This document shows, in pieces, positions 42,477 through 54,882 of a stretch of 60,328 nucleotides of DNA. The translations under genes were made by a program, and so were the position numbers. The DNA comes from Alloalcanivorax venustensis ISO4 (lineage in GTDB: Bacteria; Pseudomonadota; Gammaproteobacteria; Pseudomonadales; Alcanivoracaceae). The DNA lies in the NCBI RefSeq assembly GCF_015356855.1, contig NZ_ARXR01000018.1, forward strand, positions 1 through 60,328. Direction: 5' to 3'. The number at the start of each line of letters is the position of its first letter. Position 1 is the stretch's first letter. Below the pieces are notes generated by a model. That model ran no database searches. It saw only the letters and a program-made list of their open reading frames with translations, and had not been told where the DNA came from.

Positions 42477-43030
42477 TAAAACAATCCCAATTCGAGTTGG
42501 GCTTCCTCGGTCATCATGTCGCGGCTCCAGGGCGGGTCGAACAGCAGCGCCACTTCCACCTCATCCACGTTGGGCACCTTGGCCAGCCGGTCTTCCACGT
42601 CGCCGACCAGCACCGGGCCCATGCCGCAGTTGGGCGCGGTCAGGGTCATGCGCACCTGCACCACGTTTTTGTCCTCGCGGCGGATCACGTCGCAGCCGTA
42701 TACCAGACCGAGGTCGAGAATGTTCACTGGGATTTCCGGGTCGAAAATGGTGCCCAGCGCGGTGTTCAGGTCCGCCTCGCGCACGCTGCCGTCCGCCTCC
42801 GGCGGATCGAAGTCCAGCTCCAGCGGCGCCTGGCCGATGGCGTCCGCGTCGGTACCGTCGATGCGCGCCATATTGCCGTTCAACGTCACCGTGTAGGTGC
42901 CGCCGAGCGCCTGGCGCAGGTTGACGAAGCTGTTCTTGTGGATGGTGATGCGCGTGCCGTCCGGCACCAGGCGCGCCGGCACGTCGCGGCTCACCACCAC
43001 GGTGCGCTGTTCAGTGGATGCGTTGGCCAA
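42476..43030 (-). CDS. sufT: Fe-S maturation protein SufT
   Basis: A 184-residue protein with a DUF59/MIP18-type domain in the second half: DPEIPVNILDLGLVYG and MTLTAPNCGMGPVL with the conserved Cys. The N-terminal part with RITIHKNSFVNLRQALGG is typical of SufT. It is thought to aid maturation of Fe-S proteins under high demand. It follows the A-type carrier gene by 1 base. Confidence 0.92.
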   Translation of the reverse strand: MANASTEQRTVVVSRDVPARLVPDGTRITIHKNSFVNLRQALGGTYTVTLNGNMARIDGTDADAIGQAPLELDFDPPEADGSVREADLNTALGTIFDPEIPVNILDLGLVYGCDVIRREDKNVVQVRMTLTAPNCGMGPVLVGDVEDRLAKVPNVDEVEVALLFDPPWSRDMMTEEAQLELGLF

Positions 43031-43031
43031 A

Positions 43032-43400
43032 TCAGACCTCGTCCATGTCTTCGACGGTGAAGCTCTCGCCGCAGCCGCATTCGCCGGTGGCGTTGGGGTT
43101 GCGGAACTTGAACAGGCTGTTGACGCCTTCCTTCACGTAGTCGATTTCCAGGCCGTTGAGCATTGCCAGCCATTTCTCCGGCACGTACAGCGGCACGCCT
43201 TCCACGTCGAAGTGCTTGTCGCCGGCCACCGGCTGGTCGACGAATTCCAGCTCGTACATGTAGCCGGAGCAGCCGGATTCATCCAGGTCGAGACGAATGC
43301 CGCCGGCCGCCGCGCGCTCGAGTTCGCGCTGCGCCTGCTTGCGGGCGGCCTCGGTCATCTTGATCTCGACCTGGCCGGGTACGAATGTCTGTACCGTCAT
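43032..43400 (-). CDS. sufA: A-type Fe-S carrier (SufA/IscA-like)
   Basis: A 122-residue carrier with the three conserved cysteines Cys44 (ESGCSGYMY), Cys108 and Cys110 (GECGCGESF). It delivers clusters from the scaffold to targets. Position between sufS and sufT suggests SufA, but SufA, IscA and ErpA cannot be separated safely by eye. Confidence 0.9.
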   Translation of the reverse strand: MTVQTFVPGQVEIKMTEAARKQAQRELERAAAGGIRLDLDESGCSGYMYELEFVDQPVAGDKHFDVEGVPLYVPEKWLAMLNGLEIDYVKEGVNSLFKFRNPNATGECGCGESFTVEDMDEV

Positions 43401-43434
43401 AGTGATCGCCTCCGGAGAGTTCTGAATAACGCCC

Positions 43435-44649
43435 CTATAAAAAGGAGCGGACCTTGTGCAGTGCCTGGAACAGCTGGTCCACCTCTTCCAGGGTATTATA
43501 AATCGAGAACGACGCCCGCGTGGTGCCGGGGATGCCGAGCCGGTCCATCAGCGGCATGCAGCAATGATGGCCGGTACGCACCGCCACGCCCTGCTGGTCC
43601 AGCAAGGTGCCGACATCGGCCGGGTGGGCGCCGTCCAGCAAGAAGGAAAGTACACCCACCTTGGTGGCGGCGTCGCCGATGATTTTCAAGCCGTCGAAGG
43701 CCCGCGCCTGCTCGCTGGCGGAGGCCAGCAGCGCGTCCTCGTGGGTGGCCAGGGCGGTGCGGTCCTGCTGCTGCAGCCAGCGGGTGGCGGCGCCCAGGCC
43801 GATCACGCCGGCGATATTGGGCGTGCCCGGCTCGAATTTGTAGGGCAGCTGGTTCCAGGTGCTCTTTTCGAAGCTCACCGTCTCGATCATCTCGCCGCCG
43901 GTCTGGTAGGGCGGCATCGCGTCGAGCAGCTCGCGGCGGCCGAACAATACGCCCACGCCGGTGGGGCCGAACATCTTGTGGCCGGAAAACGCGTAGAAAT
44001 CGCAGCCGATCTGCTGCACGTCCACCGGGTAGTGGCCCACCGCCTGGGCGCCGTCCACCAGGGTCCAGGCGCCGGCTTCGCGGGCCGCCTTGACCAGTTC
44101 CGCGACTGGCGTCACCGAGCCCAGGCTGTTGGACACCTGGGACAGCGCCACGATGCGGGTGCGCTCGCTGAGCAGCTGGTGGAAGGCGTCGGTGTCGACG
44201 CTGCCGTCCTCGCGCAGCGGCGTCACCTGAAGCGTGGCGCCGGTGCGCTCGCACACCTGCTGCCAGGGCACGATATTGGCGTGGTGCTCCAGCGCGGTGA
44301 TCAGAATCTCGTCGCCGGCCTGGAGCCGCTCGCGGCCCAGGCACTGCGCCACCAGGTTGATGCCTTCGGTGGTGCCCTTGGTGAGGATCACTTCCTCGCG
44401 GGCGGCGTTGATGAATGCCGCCAGGTCCGCGCGGGCCGCCTCAAAGCCGGCCGTGGCGTGGTCGCTGAGATAGTGCGCCGCCCGGTGCACGTTGCTGTTC
44501 ACGGTGCGGTAGTACTCACTCACCGCGTCGATCACCACCTGCGGTTTCTGGGTGGTGGCGGCGTTGTCCAGGTACACCAGCGGCTTGCCGTTGACCTCCT
44601 GGTGCAGCACCGGGAACTGCGCGCGCAGGGCGTTCACGTCCAGGCTCAT
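43435..44649 (-). CDS. sufS: Cysteine desulfurase SufS
   Basis: A 404-residue group II desulfurase. PLP Lys lies in FSGHKMFGPTGVG and the persulfide Cys in RTGHHCCMPLM, the short-loop signature distinguishing SufS from IscS. It starts at ATG 44649, overlapping sufD by 4 bases. It works with SufE downstream and the SufBCD scaffold. Confidence 0.95.
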   Translation of the reverse strand: MSLDVNALRAQFPVLHQEVNGKPLVYLDNAATTQKPQVVIDAVSEYYRTVNSNVHRAAHYLSDHATAGFEAARADLAAFINAAREEVILTKGTTEGINLVAQCLGRERLQAGDEILITALEHHANIVPWQQVCERTGATLQVTPLREDGSVDTDAFHQLLSERTRIVALSQVSNSLGSVTPVAELVKAAREAGAWTLVDGAQAVGHYPVDVQQIGCDFYAFSGHKMFGPTGVGVLFGRRELLDAMPPYQTGGEMIETVSFEKSTWNQLPYKFEPGTPNIAGVIGLGAATRWLQQQDRTALATHEDALLASASEQARAFDGLKIIGDAATKVGVLSFLLDGAHPADVGTLLDQQGVAVRTGHHCCMPLMDRLGIPGTTRASFSIYNTLEEVDQLFQALHKVRSFL

Positions 44650-45911
44650 GCGGCCTCCTCGTCGGCGCCCCGGCTCTGGCCCAGCTCACCGGCCAGCCAG
44701 GGCTGGGCCCAGTCGGCCACGGTCTGGTCGGGCAGGCCCATCACCAGCTCGTTGACGAAGCCCAGGCTGAGCATGCGCTTGGCTTCCGCCAGCGGCACGC
44801 CGCGCGCCTGCAGGTAGAACTGCTGGCCGGCGTCCAACTGGCCGACGGTGGCGCCGTGGGCGCACTTCACGTCGTCGTTGTAGATTTCCAGCTCCGGCTT
44901 GGTGTAGATCTCGGCGCCCGGGTTGAGCAGCAGGTTCTTGTTGCTCAGCTCCGCCAGGGTGCCGCTGGCACCGGGGTGAATATGAATCCGGCCGTTGAGG
45001 ATCGCCTTGCCTTTCTCGCCGGCGAGGCCCCGGTACACCTGGTTGGAGGTGCAGTCCGGCACCCGGTGCTCGACACACAGCTGGTTGTCGATGTGGGTGC
45101 GGTCGCGGGCCACGAAAATGCCGTTCATGTTCAGTTCAGCGCCGCTCTTGTCGATAAAGGCGCGCACGTCGTTGCGCCGCAGCCGGTTGCCGGCCATCAG
45201 CTGGTAGCTGTCGATGCGGCTGACGCCGCTCTGGCGCAGCAGCAGGGTGCCGATGTGCAGGCTGTCGCGGGCCTCGCTCTGCAGCCGGTAGTGGCTGAGG
45301 TGGGCGTTGTCGCGGGTCTCGATGGCGGTCACCGCGTTGGTGAGCACCGGGCCCCGGCCCAGGTACTGCTCGATCAGCGTCATGCGGCTGCCGGTGCCGA
45401 GCACCACTTCCAGGCGCGTGTTGCAGTGCGCCGGCTGGTCGCCGTCGGCGTAGTGGATCACCTGCACGGTGCCGGCCACGTCGGTGTTGGCGGCCACTTC
45501 CAGGGTAATGGCGTCGTCCAGCGCCGCGCCGTTGTAGAGCGCGAACGGCGTGGTCAGGCCCTCCAGCCGGGACGCTTCCCGCTTCAGGGTGACGCCGTCG
45601 GGCAGGGCGCTGCTGCTTTCATCCAGCCGGCCGTTGACCAGCACCAGGCGGTAGTCGCCCAGCTCGGGCAGATCCGCCGGGGTGGCGGCGGCCGCGGCGC
45701 GCCGGTTCAGGTGGCCGTCGGCCAGCGGCTGCAGCGAGGTGTATTTCCACTGCTCGGTCTTGCGGCCGGGGAACACCGCCGCCTTCAGCGCCGCCAGGCT
45801 GCTGTCGCGCAACGCCGTCAACGCCGGGTTTTCCGCGTTGCTCTCCGTGGCGTCCTGGACATTCGCCAGCGCCTGGCGTTTGAGGTCCTCCGGGGAAAGC
45901 AATGCACTCAT
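44646..45911 (-). CDS. sufD: SUF scaffold subunit SufD
   Basis: A 421-residue beta-helix subunit of the SufBC2D scaffold. Characteristic C-terminal stretches are VYRGLAGEKGKAILNGRIHIHPGA and KCAHGATVGQLDAGQQFYLQARG, with the conserved His in CAHGAT. It overlaps sufC and sufS by 4 bases each, so the trio is tightly coupled. Confidence 0.94.
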   Translation of the reverse strand: MSALLSPEDLKRQALANVQDATESNAENPALTALRDSSLAALKAAVFPGRKTEQWKYTSLQPLADGHLNRRAAAAATPADLPELGDYRLVLVNGRLDESSSALPDGVTLKREASRLEGLTTPFALYNGAALDDAITLEVAANTDVAGTVQVIHYADGDQPAHCNTRLEVVLGTGSRMTLIEQYLGRGPVLTNAVTAIETRDNAHLSHYRLQSEARDSLHIGTLLLRQSGVSRIDSYQLMAGNRLRRNDVRAFIDKSGAELNMNGIFVARDRTHIDNQLCVEHRVPDCTSNQVYRGLAGEKGKAILNGRIHIHPGASGTLAELSNKNLLLNPGAEIYTKPELEIYNDDVKCAHGATVGQLDAGQQFYLQARGVPLAEAKRMLSLGFVNELVMGLPDQTVADWAQPWLAGELGQSRGADEEAA

Positions 45912-46678
45912 GCGCTTTGGTCCTTACCGTCGTTGCGGTCGCCGGTGAGCCAGCCGTAGCCGTGTTCTTCCAGCTCGTGGGCCAGCTCCTTGCCGCCGGA
46001 CTTGATGATCTGGCCGTTGGAGAGCACATGCACGAAGTCCGGCACGATGTAGTCCAGCAGGCGCTGGTAGTGAGTCACCAGCACGATGCCGCGCTCCGGG
46101 CTGCGCAGGGAGTTGACCCCCCGGGCCACGGTTTGCAGGGCGTCGATGTCCAGGCCGGAGTCGGTCTCGTCGAGCAGCGCCAGCTTTGGCTCCATCAGCA
46201 GCATCTGCATGATTTCATTGCGCTTTTTCTCGCCGCCGGAAAAGCCTTCGTTGACGCCGCGCTTCAGGAATTGCGGGTCCAGGTCCACCTGCTTGCAGGT
46301 TTCGCGGGCCTTGCGCAGCAGGGTCACCGAATCCCACTCTTCCTTGCCCTGGGCCTTGCGGGTGGCTTCCAGCGCCGCCTTGAGGAATTCCATGTTGGAC
46401 ACACCGGGGATCTCCACCGGGTACTGGAACGCCAGGAACAGCCCCAGCTGGGCGCGCTCCTCCGGCTCCAGATCGGCGAGGCTCTTGCCCTCGAACAGGG
46501 CGTCGCCGCCGGTGATCTCGTAGTTGTCCTTGCCGGCCAGCACATTGGCCAGCGTCGATTTGCCGGAGCCGTTCGGGCCCATGATGGCGTGCACCTCACC
46601 GGCGTTCACGGTCAGGTTCAGGCCCTTGAGAATGGGTTCGCCGGCTACGGCGGCGTGCAGATCACGAATTTCCAGCAT
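45908..46678 (-). CDS. sufC: SUF ATPase SufC
   Basis: A 256-residue soluble ABC-type ATPase. Walker A is IMGPNGSGKSTL near residues 35-46, the signature is FSGGEKKRNEIMQ, and Walker B is LALLDETDSGLD. ATG 46678 (MLEIRDLHAAVAGEP) is the family start; a 75-base extension upstream is open but belongs to the spacer. A structured 168-base gap separates it from sufB. Confidence 0.94.
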   Translation of the reverse strand: MLEIRDLHAAVAGEPILKGLNLTVNAGEVHAIMGPNGSGKSTLANVLAGKDNYEITGGDALFEGKSLADLEPEERAQLGLFLAFQYPVEIPGVSNMEFLKAALEATRKAQGKEEWDSVTLLRKARETCKQVDLDPQFLKRGVNEGFSGGEKKRNEIMQMLLMEPKLALLDETDSGLDIDALQTVARGVNSLRSPERGIVLVTHYQRLLDYIVPDFVHVLSNGQIIKSGGKELAHELEEHGYGWLTGDRNDGKDQSA

Positions 46679-46810
46679 GTGTAAAACGCCTTTCGATTGA
46701 CTTGATCCGTGGCGCCCGATGGGCGGCTCACGATAAAACGCTTTCCTCGCCATCCCTGGCGCGACGCCGGTGCCTTTGAGGCCGCCCGGCCCGGCCTTCC
46801 CTGGCCGGTC

Positions 46811-46846
46811 GTAAATCGCGCTGCGAAGCAGTGCTTCGGTCGCGAT

Positions 46847-46850
<4 letters not shown>
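46811..46850 (-). other. Stem-loop between sufB and sufC
   Basis: A 10-base perfect inverted repeat (GTAAATCGCG / CGCGATTTAC), continued by an inner 7-base stem (CGAAGCA / TGCTTCG), begins inside the sufB stop codon. No T-run follows, so it is not a classical terminator. GC-rich complementary sequence follows to 46780. It occupies the only long spacer in the otherwise overlapping suf operon, and may set the ratio or stability of sufB versus sufC messages. Confidence 0.75.
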
Positions 46851-48289
<1,439 letters not shown>

Positions 48290-48299
48290 AATTAGCGGA

Positions 48300-48324
48300 A
48301 TACCAGAGTAAATTACTCAGGTAT
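48300..48324. promoter_or_regulatory. IscR binding palindrome at the suf promoter
   Basis: On the minus strand, bases 48324-48300 match the type 1 IscR consensus at 22 of 25 positions and form a near-perfect dyad (ATACCTGAGTA / TACTCTGGTAT). It lies only 10 bases upstream of sufB ATG and partly overlaps the -10 hexamer at 48328-48323, so binding should repress suf when Fe-S clusters are plentiful. Confidence 0.78.
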
Positions 48325-48328
48325 TATA
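48323..48328 (-). promoter_or_regulatory. -10 element of the suf promoter
   Basis: TATAAT on the minus strand, a perfect -10, with GTATA sequences just upstream. Transcription would begin near 48316, inside the IscR palindrome, leaving a leader of under 30 bases. No convincing -35 was found. Confidence 0.6.
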
Positions 48329-48422
48329 CGGTATATGACGGCGAGGGGGAATCCGGGGTGTGAAAGCGCGGCCCATGGCCCCGATAGGGCCGGCAACGGT
48401 ATCATATTTCGCCCTTCGTGCG

Positions 48423-48428
48423 TATAAT
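48423..48428 (+). promoter_or_regulatory. -10 element of the ndk promoter
   Basis: Perfect TATAAT 41 bases before ndk ATG. Upstream ATCATATTTC is A+T-rich, but no good -35 hexamer is seen at 16-18 bases. It would drive the ndk-rlmN-pilW-rodZ-ispG series. Confidence 0.55.
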
Positions 48429-48468
48429 CCGCCGGTTTCAGGAACCCCCAACTGGAGTGATCAGACAG

Positions 48469-48900
48469 ATGGCTGTTGAGCGTACCCTCTCTATTATCAA
48501 GCCTGATGCCGTGGGCAAGAACGCGATCGGCGAGATCGTTGGCCGTTTCGAAAAGGCCGGCCTGAACGTGGTGGCCATGAAGATGCTGCACCTGAGCAAA
48601 GAGCAGGCCGAAGGCTTTTACGCCGAGCACAAAGAGCGTCCCTTCTTCGGCGACCTGGTCGGTTTCATGACCAGCGGCCCCGTGGTAGTACAGGTGCTGG
48701 AAGGCGAAGACGCGGTCAAGAAAAACCGTGATCTGATGGGTGCCACCAACCCGAAAGACGCCGAAGCCGGCACCATCCGTGCCGATTTCGCGGAAACCAT
48801 CGACGAAAACGCTGTCCATGGTTCTGATTCCACCGAATCCGCCGCCCGTGAAGTGGACTACTTCTTCGCCGACGAGGAAGTCTGCCCGCGCACCCGCTAA
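48469..48900 (+). CDS. ndk: Nucleoside diphosphate kinase
   Basis: A 143-residue enzyme that moves phosphate between nucleoside tri- and diphosphates. The start [15 protein letters not shown] and the active-site His in [20 protein letters not shown] are canonical, as is the length. ATG 48469 follows ACTGGAGTGATC. It is first in the block leading to rlmN, 20 bases away. Confidence 0.97.
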   Translation: MAVERTLSIIKPDAVGKNAIGEIVGRFEKAGLNVVAMKMLHLSKEQAEGFYAEHKERPFFGDLVGFMTSGPVVVQVLEGEDAVKKNRDLMGATNPKDAEAGTIRADFAETIDENAVHGSDSTESAAREVDYFFADEEVCPRTR

Positions 48901-48920
48901 GGGCTGCAAGGAGCGAAGCA

Positions 48921-50066
48921 ATGAGTGCCCCCGACAAGGTAAATCTGCTCGGTCTCACCTATCCCGAGATGGAAGCCTTCTTCCTGGACATGGGCGAGAA
49001 GAAATTCCGCGCCCAGCAGGTGATGAAGTGGATCCACCACCACCAGGTGGATTCGTTCGAGCAGATGACCGACGTGGGCAAGGCCCTGCGTGAAAAACTC
49101 GTCCGTGTGGCGGAAATTCGCGGCCCGGAGGTGCTCCACGAGGGCATCTCCCGGGACGGCACCCGTAAATGGGTGTTCGAGGCCGACAACGGCGGCGCCG
49201 TGGAGACCGTCTTTATTCCCGACGGTCGCCGCGGCACCCTGTGTGTCTCTTCCCAGGTGGGTTGTGCCGTGGACTGCAGTTTCTGCTCCACCGGCAAGCA
49301 AGGCTTCCAGCGCGACCTCACCAGCTCGGAAATCATCGGCCAGGTGTGGCAGGCGAGCCGTTCGTTCGGCCCGCGCAAGAACCTGGGCGAGCACCCGATC
49401 ACCAATGTGGTGATGATGGGCATGGGCGAGCCGCTGCTGAACTATAAGCCGGTGCTGGCCGCCATGCGCCTGATGCGTGACGACCTGGGCTACGGCATCA
49501 GCAAGCGCCGCATCACGCTGTCCACCTCCGGGGTGATTCCCAAGATTGATCAGCTCAGCGCCGACCTGGACGTGTCCCTGGCGGTGAGTCTGCACGCCCC
49601 CAACGACGAGCTGCGCGACGAACTGGTGCCGCTCAACCGCAAATATCCGCTCAAGGAGCTGATGGCGGCGTGCAAGCGTTACAGCGACAACATCACTCAT
49701 CGCCACAACACCATCACCATGGAATACGTGATGCTGCGCGATGTGAACGACAAACCGGAGCACGCCCGCCAGCTGGTCAAGCTGCTGCGCGGCATTCCGG
49801 TGAAGGTGAACCTGATTCCCTTCAACCCGTTTCCCCACGCGGGCTATGAACGCTCGCGCAAAAGCGACATTCTGGCATTCCACAAATTCCTGAATGACAA
49901 TGGCGTCATGACCACCGTGCGCACCACCCGCGGCGACGATATCGACGCCGCCTGCGGCCAGTTGGTGGGCGAAGTGAAAGACCGTACCCGTCGCAGCGAA
50001 CGATGGAAGGAATCCATTTTCCATCGCTCGGAACAGCCCGACAGCAAAACAGCATCCGTGCAATGA
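48921..50066 (+). CDS. rlmN: 23S rRNA/tRNA adenine-C2 methyltransferase RlmN
   Basis: A 381-residue radical SAM enzyme methylating A2503 of 23S rRNA and A37 of some tRNAs. The cluster motif is C-x3-C-x2-C in [15 protein letters not shown], and the C-terminal methyl-carrying Cys is in [25 protein letters not shown] supplies the ribosome site. Its stop overlaps the pilW ATG by 4 bases. It is an Fe-S protein close to the Fe-S locus, though not part of it. Confidence 0.96.
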   Translation: MSAPDKVNLLGLTYPEMEAFFLDMGEKKFRAQQVMKWIHHHQVDSFEQMTDVGKALREKLVRVAEIRGPEVLHEGISRDGTRKWVFEADNGGAVETVFIPDGRRGTLCVSSQVGCAVDCSFCSTGKQGFQRDLTSSEIIGQVWQASRSFGPRKNLGEHPITNVVMMGMGEPLLNYKPVLAAMRLMRDDLGYGISKRRITLSTSGVIPKIDQLSADLDVSLAVSLHAPNDELRDELVPLNRKYPLKELMAACKRYSDNITHRHNTITMEYVMLRDVNDKPEHARQLVKLLRGIPVKVNLIPFNPFPHAGYERSRKSDILAFHKFLNDNGVMTTVRTTRGDDIDAACGQLVGEVKDRTRRSERWKESIFHRSEQPDSKTASVQ

Positions 50067-50848
50067 ACCCAATGCTTCGACAGCTCGTTCTGATTCTGGT
50101 GGCCACCGTGGCGGTGGCCGGCTGCACCACCACGACCACCGGCGGCGGGCCCGCCGCCGACCCCAAGGAAGCGGTGCGCACCCGGGTCGCCGCCGGTTTG
50201 CAGTATCTGCAGATGGGCGACCCGTCCGAAGCCCGCCGCCATTTCTCCCGCGCGCTCTCCATCGACGACGACAGCGCCGCCGCCCACAACGCCATGGCGC
50301 TGCTGTACAACTACGAGCGCGACGCGGAGAAAGAGGAATACCACTACCGCAAGGCGCTGTCCGCCGACCGCAACTACGCCCCGGCACTGAACAATTACGG
50401 CACCTTGCTGTACACCCAGCGGCGCTACGAAGAGGCCCTGGAGAAATTCAAGCGCGCCGCCAACGACCCCAACTATGAAGGCCGCGCCAGCGCCTTCAGC
50501 AACATGGGGCAAAGCTACGCGGCGCTGGACCGGCCCGGCGACGCCAAGGACGCGTTCATCCGTGCCCTGCGCCTCAACGGCCGCTCCACCCACGCCACCC
50601 TGCAACTGGCCAAGCTCTATCATGAGGAAGGCCGTCATCAGATGGGCTGGGATTACTACAAACAGTACGAGCGCCGCATCGGCCGGCAGAGCGCCGAAGG
50701 GCTGTGGACCGGCATTCAACTGGCCGCCGCCCTCGGCTTACAGGATCAGCAGTCCAGCTATGAGCTGGCCCTGCAGAATCTCTATCCCGGTACCCGGGAG
50801 CACAAGCTCTGGCAGGAATGGCGGAGCGCGCAGGAGGGACGTCAATGA
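50063..50848 (+). CDS. pilW: Type IV pilus biogenesis lipoprotein PilW (PilF)
   Basis: A 261-residue outer-membrane lipoprotein with lipobox VAVAGCTTT (Cys near residue 20) and a series of TPR repeats from about residue 45 (for example [22 protein letters not shown] and [22 protein letters not shown]). It pilots the secretin PilQ. Start ATG 50063 overlaps the rlmN stop, and its own stop overlaps rodZ. Confidence 0.92.
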   Translation: MNPMLRQLVLILVATVAVAGCTTTTTGGGPAADPKEAVRTRVAAGLQYLQMGDPSEARRHFSRALSIDDDSAAAHNAMALLYNYERDAEKEEYHYRKALSADRNYAPALNNYGTLLYTQRRYEEALEKFKRAANDPNYEGRASAFSNMGQSYAALDRPGDAKDAFIRALRLNGRSTHATLQLAKLYHEEGRHQMGWDYYKQYERRIGRQSAEGLWTGIQLAAALGLQDQQSSYELALQNLYPGTREHKLWQEWRSAQEGRQ

Positions 50849-51786
50849 GCGCCAACGAGACCGTATTACCCGGCGAGAGACTGCGCCGGGCCCGGGAAGA
50901 GAAGGGTCTCAGCCAGGAGGAAGCCTGCAAGCATCTGCGGCTGTCCACTTCCTATATGCGGGCCCTGGAACAAGACGATTACGAGCGCCTGCCCGAAGCC
51001 CCCTTCATCAAGGGCTATCTGCGTAACTACGCCCGGTTTCTGGGTCTGCCGGCGGAAGAGCTGGCCCGGCAATTCCAGCAGCGCGTGGACGAAATGCGCC
51101 AGGATGAGCGCGAGCGCGAGCAGGCCGCCCTGGACGAAGCGCCCAGCAACCGCGAATGGCGCCTGCCGGCCCTGGCGGTGCTGGTGGTGGTGCTGCTGGT
51201 GGCCGTGGGCTGGTGGCTGTGGCCCCGCGACGACATGAGCGCGCCGGAACCGTCCGTGGACGACGGCGGCCGTGGCGGCGAGGAAACCTTCGACAGCCCG
51301 GCGCCGCCGCAGGCGCCGGAGCCGGCCATGCCGGAAACCATCGAACCCACCGACCCGGTGGACGACAGCCTGCAGCCGCTGCCGGAAAGCGACGGCGACA
51401 GCGACCAGGGCGGCGAGCCGCCCTCCGAACAGTCCAACGACGGCTCCTCCGGCGGTGAACCCGCGTCCCGCCCGGAGCTGGCGGAACAAACACCGCAAAG
51501 CCAGGCCTCGCAGACCGAGCTGGCCGCCGCCCCCGGCGAAGACGGCATCGACAGCCTGGCCCTGGAATTTTCCCGCGTTTGCTGGATCAAAGTGGTGGAC
51601 GCCACCGGCGCCACGCTCACCCAGGGCCAACAGAACGCCGGCGGCAGCGTCAATCTGGACGGCGAGGCGCCGTTCCGCGTTACCCTGGGCGACGCGGCGG
51701 CAGTGAGCGCGGTACGCATCAACGGTTCCGCGATCAGCCTGCCCAGCCAACGCTCCGGTGACGTGGTCCGCGTCACGCTGCCCTAG
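50845..51786 (+). CDS. rodZ: Cytoskeleton protein RodZ
   Basis: A 313-residue bitopic membrane protein linking MreB to the cell wall machinery. The N-terminal helix-turn-helix ([19 protein letters not shown]), one membrane helix near residues 104-125, a long acidic Pro/Ser-rich periplasmic linker, and a C-terminal DUF4115 domain ([15 protein letters not shown]) are in the standard order. ATG 50845 overlaps the pilW stop. Confidence 0.93.
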   Translation: MSANETVLPGERLRRAREEKGLSQEEACKHLRLSTSYMRALEQDDYERLPEAPFIKGYLRNYARFLGLPAEELARQFQQRVDEMRQDEREREQAALDEAPSNREWRLPALAVLVVVLLVAVGWWLWPRDDMSAPEPSVDDGGRGGEETFDSPAPPQAPEPAMPETIEPTDPVDDSLQPLPESDGDSDQGGEPPSEQSNDGSSGGEPASRPELAEQTPQSQASQTELAAAPGEDGIDSLALEFSRVCWIKVVDATGATLTQGQQNAGGSVNLDGEAPFRVTLGDAAAVSAVRINGSAISLPSQRSGDVVRVTLP

Positions 51787-51803
51787 TCGTTTCAGGAGTT
51801 AGC

Positions 51804-52922
51804 ATGGAACCGGAAGTCACCATCAAGCGCCGTAAATCCCGTCAGATTCACGTCGGCTCCGTGCCGGTGGGCGGCGATGCGCCGATCTCCGTGCAGAGCA
51901 TGACCAACACCGACACCTGCGATGTGGACGCCACCGTCGCCCAGATTCGGGCTCTGGAAGGTGTGGGCGCGGACATCGTGCGCGTTTCGGTGCCCACCAT
52001 GGATGCCGCCGAGGCCTTCGGCAAAATCCGCAAGCAGGTGAGCCTGCCGCTGGTGGCGGACATCCACTACGACTACAAGATCGCCCTGAAAGTGGCCGAC
52101 GAAGGCGCCGACTGCCTGCGCATCAACCCGGGCAACATCGGCCGAGAGGACCGGGTGCGCGCGGTGATCGAATCCGCCCGCGACCACGGCGTGCCGATCC
52201 GCATCGGCGTCAACGCCGGCTCGCTGGAAAAAGAACTGCAGCGCAAGTACGGCGAACCCACCAGCGACGCGCTGGTGGAATCCGCCCTGCGCCACGCCGA
52301 GATCCTCGACCGCTACGACTTCCAGGACTTCAAGGTCAGCGTCAAGGCGTCCAACGTCTTCATGACCCTGCAGGCCTACCGCAAGCTGGCCAGCCAGATC
52401 GAGCAGCCCCTGCACCTGGGCGTCACCGAGGCCGGCACCTTCCGCTCCGGCACGGTGAAATCCTCGGTGGCCCTGGGCGGGCTGCTGATGGAAGGCATCG
52501 GCGACACCATCCGCGTGTCCCTGGCCGCCGATCCGGTGGAAGAGATCCGCGTCGGCTTCGACATTCTGAAAAGCCTGAACCTGCGCAAGAAGGGCGTGAA
52601 CATCATCGCCTGCCCGAGCTGTTCACGGCAGAACTTCGACGTCATCAAGACCGTCAACGAGCTGGAAGCGCGCCTCGAGGACATCAACGAATCCGTGGAC
52701 CTGGCGGTGATCGGCTGCCTGGTCAACGGCCCCGGCGAAGCCCGCGAAGTCGATGTCGGCCTCACCGGCGGCACGCCCAATAACCTGTCCTACGCGGACG
52801 GCCAGAAGAGCCACCACATCAAGTCCGAGAACCTGGTCGACGAGCTGGAGCGCATGGTGCGCGCCAAGGTGGCCCGCCAGCGCGAGGACGAAGAGAAAGG
52901 CGTGATCCTGCGAAGCGAATAA
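51804..52922 (+). CDS. ispG: 4-hydroxy-3-methylbut-2-enyl diphosphate synthase (flavodoxin)
   Basis: A 372-residue [4Fe-4S] enzyme of the MEP isoprenoid pathway. The cluster Cys residues are in [12 protein letters not shown] and [12 protein letters not shown]. The N-terminal [17 protein letters not shown] is conserved. It begins 17 bases after rodZ, with CAGGAGTTAGC upstream. It fits the widespread rodZ-ispG-hisS order. Confidence 0.97.
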   Translation: MEPEVTIKRRKSRQIHVGSVPVGGDAPISVQSMTNTDTCDVDATVAQIRALEGVGADIVRVSVPTMDAAEAFGKIRKQVSLPLVADIHYDYKIALKVADEGADCLRINPGNIGREDRVRAVIESARDHGVPIRIGVNAGSLEKELQRKYGEPTSDALVESALRHAEILDRYDFQDFKVSVKASNVFMTLQAYRKLASQIEQPLHLGVTEAGTFRSGTVKSSVALGGLLMEGIGDTIRVSLAADPVEEIRVGFDILKSLNLRKKGVNIIACPSCSRQNFDVIKTVNELEARLEDINESVDLAVIGCLVNGPGEAREVDVGLTGGTPNNLSYADGQKSHHIKSENLVDELERMVRAKVARQREDEEKGVILRSE

Positions 52923-52953
52923 CGCCCCGCAAGACGTTAAATAAGGAGAACCG

Positions 52954-54234
<1,281 letters not shown>

Positions 54235-54246
54235 GGAGACATTGGG

Positions 54247-54882
54247 GTGGCAGATTACATCCGGGACGAAGAAGAACAGGCGGAACGCCTCAAGGAATGG
54301 TGGCAGAAGAACGGCACCGCCACGATTGTGGTGATCGTGCTGGCGATCGGTTCCATGATCGGCTGGCGCCAGTGGCAGGAGCACAGCAGCGGCCAGGCGG
54401 CGGAAGCGTCCAAGGTGTACGAATCCCTGGTCGCCGGCCTGGGCCAGGGCGGTGATGCCGACCAGGTGCGCAGCGCCGCCGACACCCTGCTGGAAGACTT
54501 CGAGTCCACCGCCTACGCGGATTACGCCCGCCTGGCCCTGGCCAAGCTGGCCGCCGACGAGGGCAACCTCAACGGCGCCGCCGAGCAGCTCAAAGCGGTG
54601 GCCGAAGACGCCGCCAGCAAGGAGCTGGAATACACCGCCCGGGTACGCCTGGCGCGGGTGCAGATCGAACAGGGGGATCTGGACGCCGCGGAACAGCAGA
54701 TTTCGCGCACCTTCCCGGAAGCCTGGGAAGCCCAGGCGCTGGAGTTGAAAGGGGACATCGCCGGCGCCCGGGAAAAATGGGACGCGGCCCGCGACGCCTA
54801 CACCGGCGCGCTGGAGGCACTGGATAACGGCGCCGCCAAGGACCGCGTGCAAATGAAACTCGACGACATGAAGTCCCTATAG
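54247..54882 (+). CDS. yfgM: YfgM family SecYEG-associated membrane protein
   Basis: A 211-residue protein with an N-terminal cytoplasmic stretch, one membrane helix (about residues 24-43) and periplasmic TPR-like helices. In E. coli YfgM works with PpiD at the translocon. The GTG start at 54247 after AAGGAGACATTGG gives the conserved MADYIRDEEEQAERLKEWW. It shares its last base with the bamB GTG. Confidence 0.92.
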   Translation: MADYIRDEEEQAERLKEWWQKNGTATIVVIVLAIGSMIGWRQWQEHSSGQAAEASKVYESLVAGLGQGGDADQVRSAADTLLEDFESTAYADYARLALAKLAADEGNLNGAAEQLKAVAEDAASKELEYTARVRLARVQIEQGDLDAAEQQISRTFPEAWEAQALELKGDIAGAREKWDAARDAYTGALEALDNGAAKDRVQMKLDDMKSL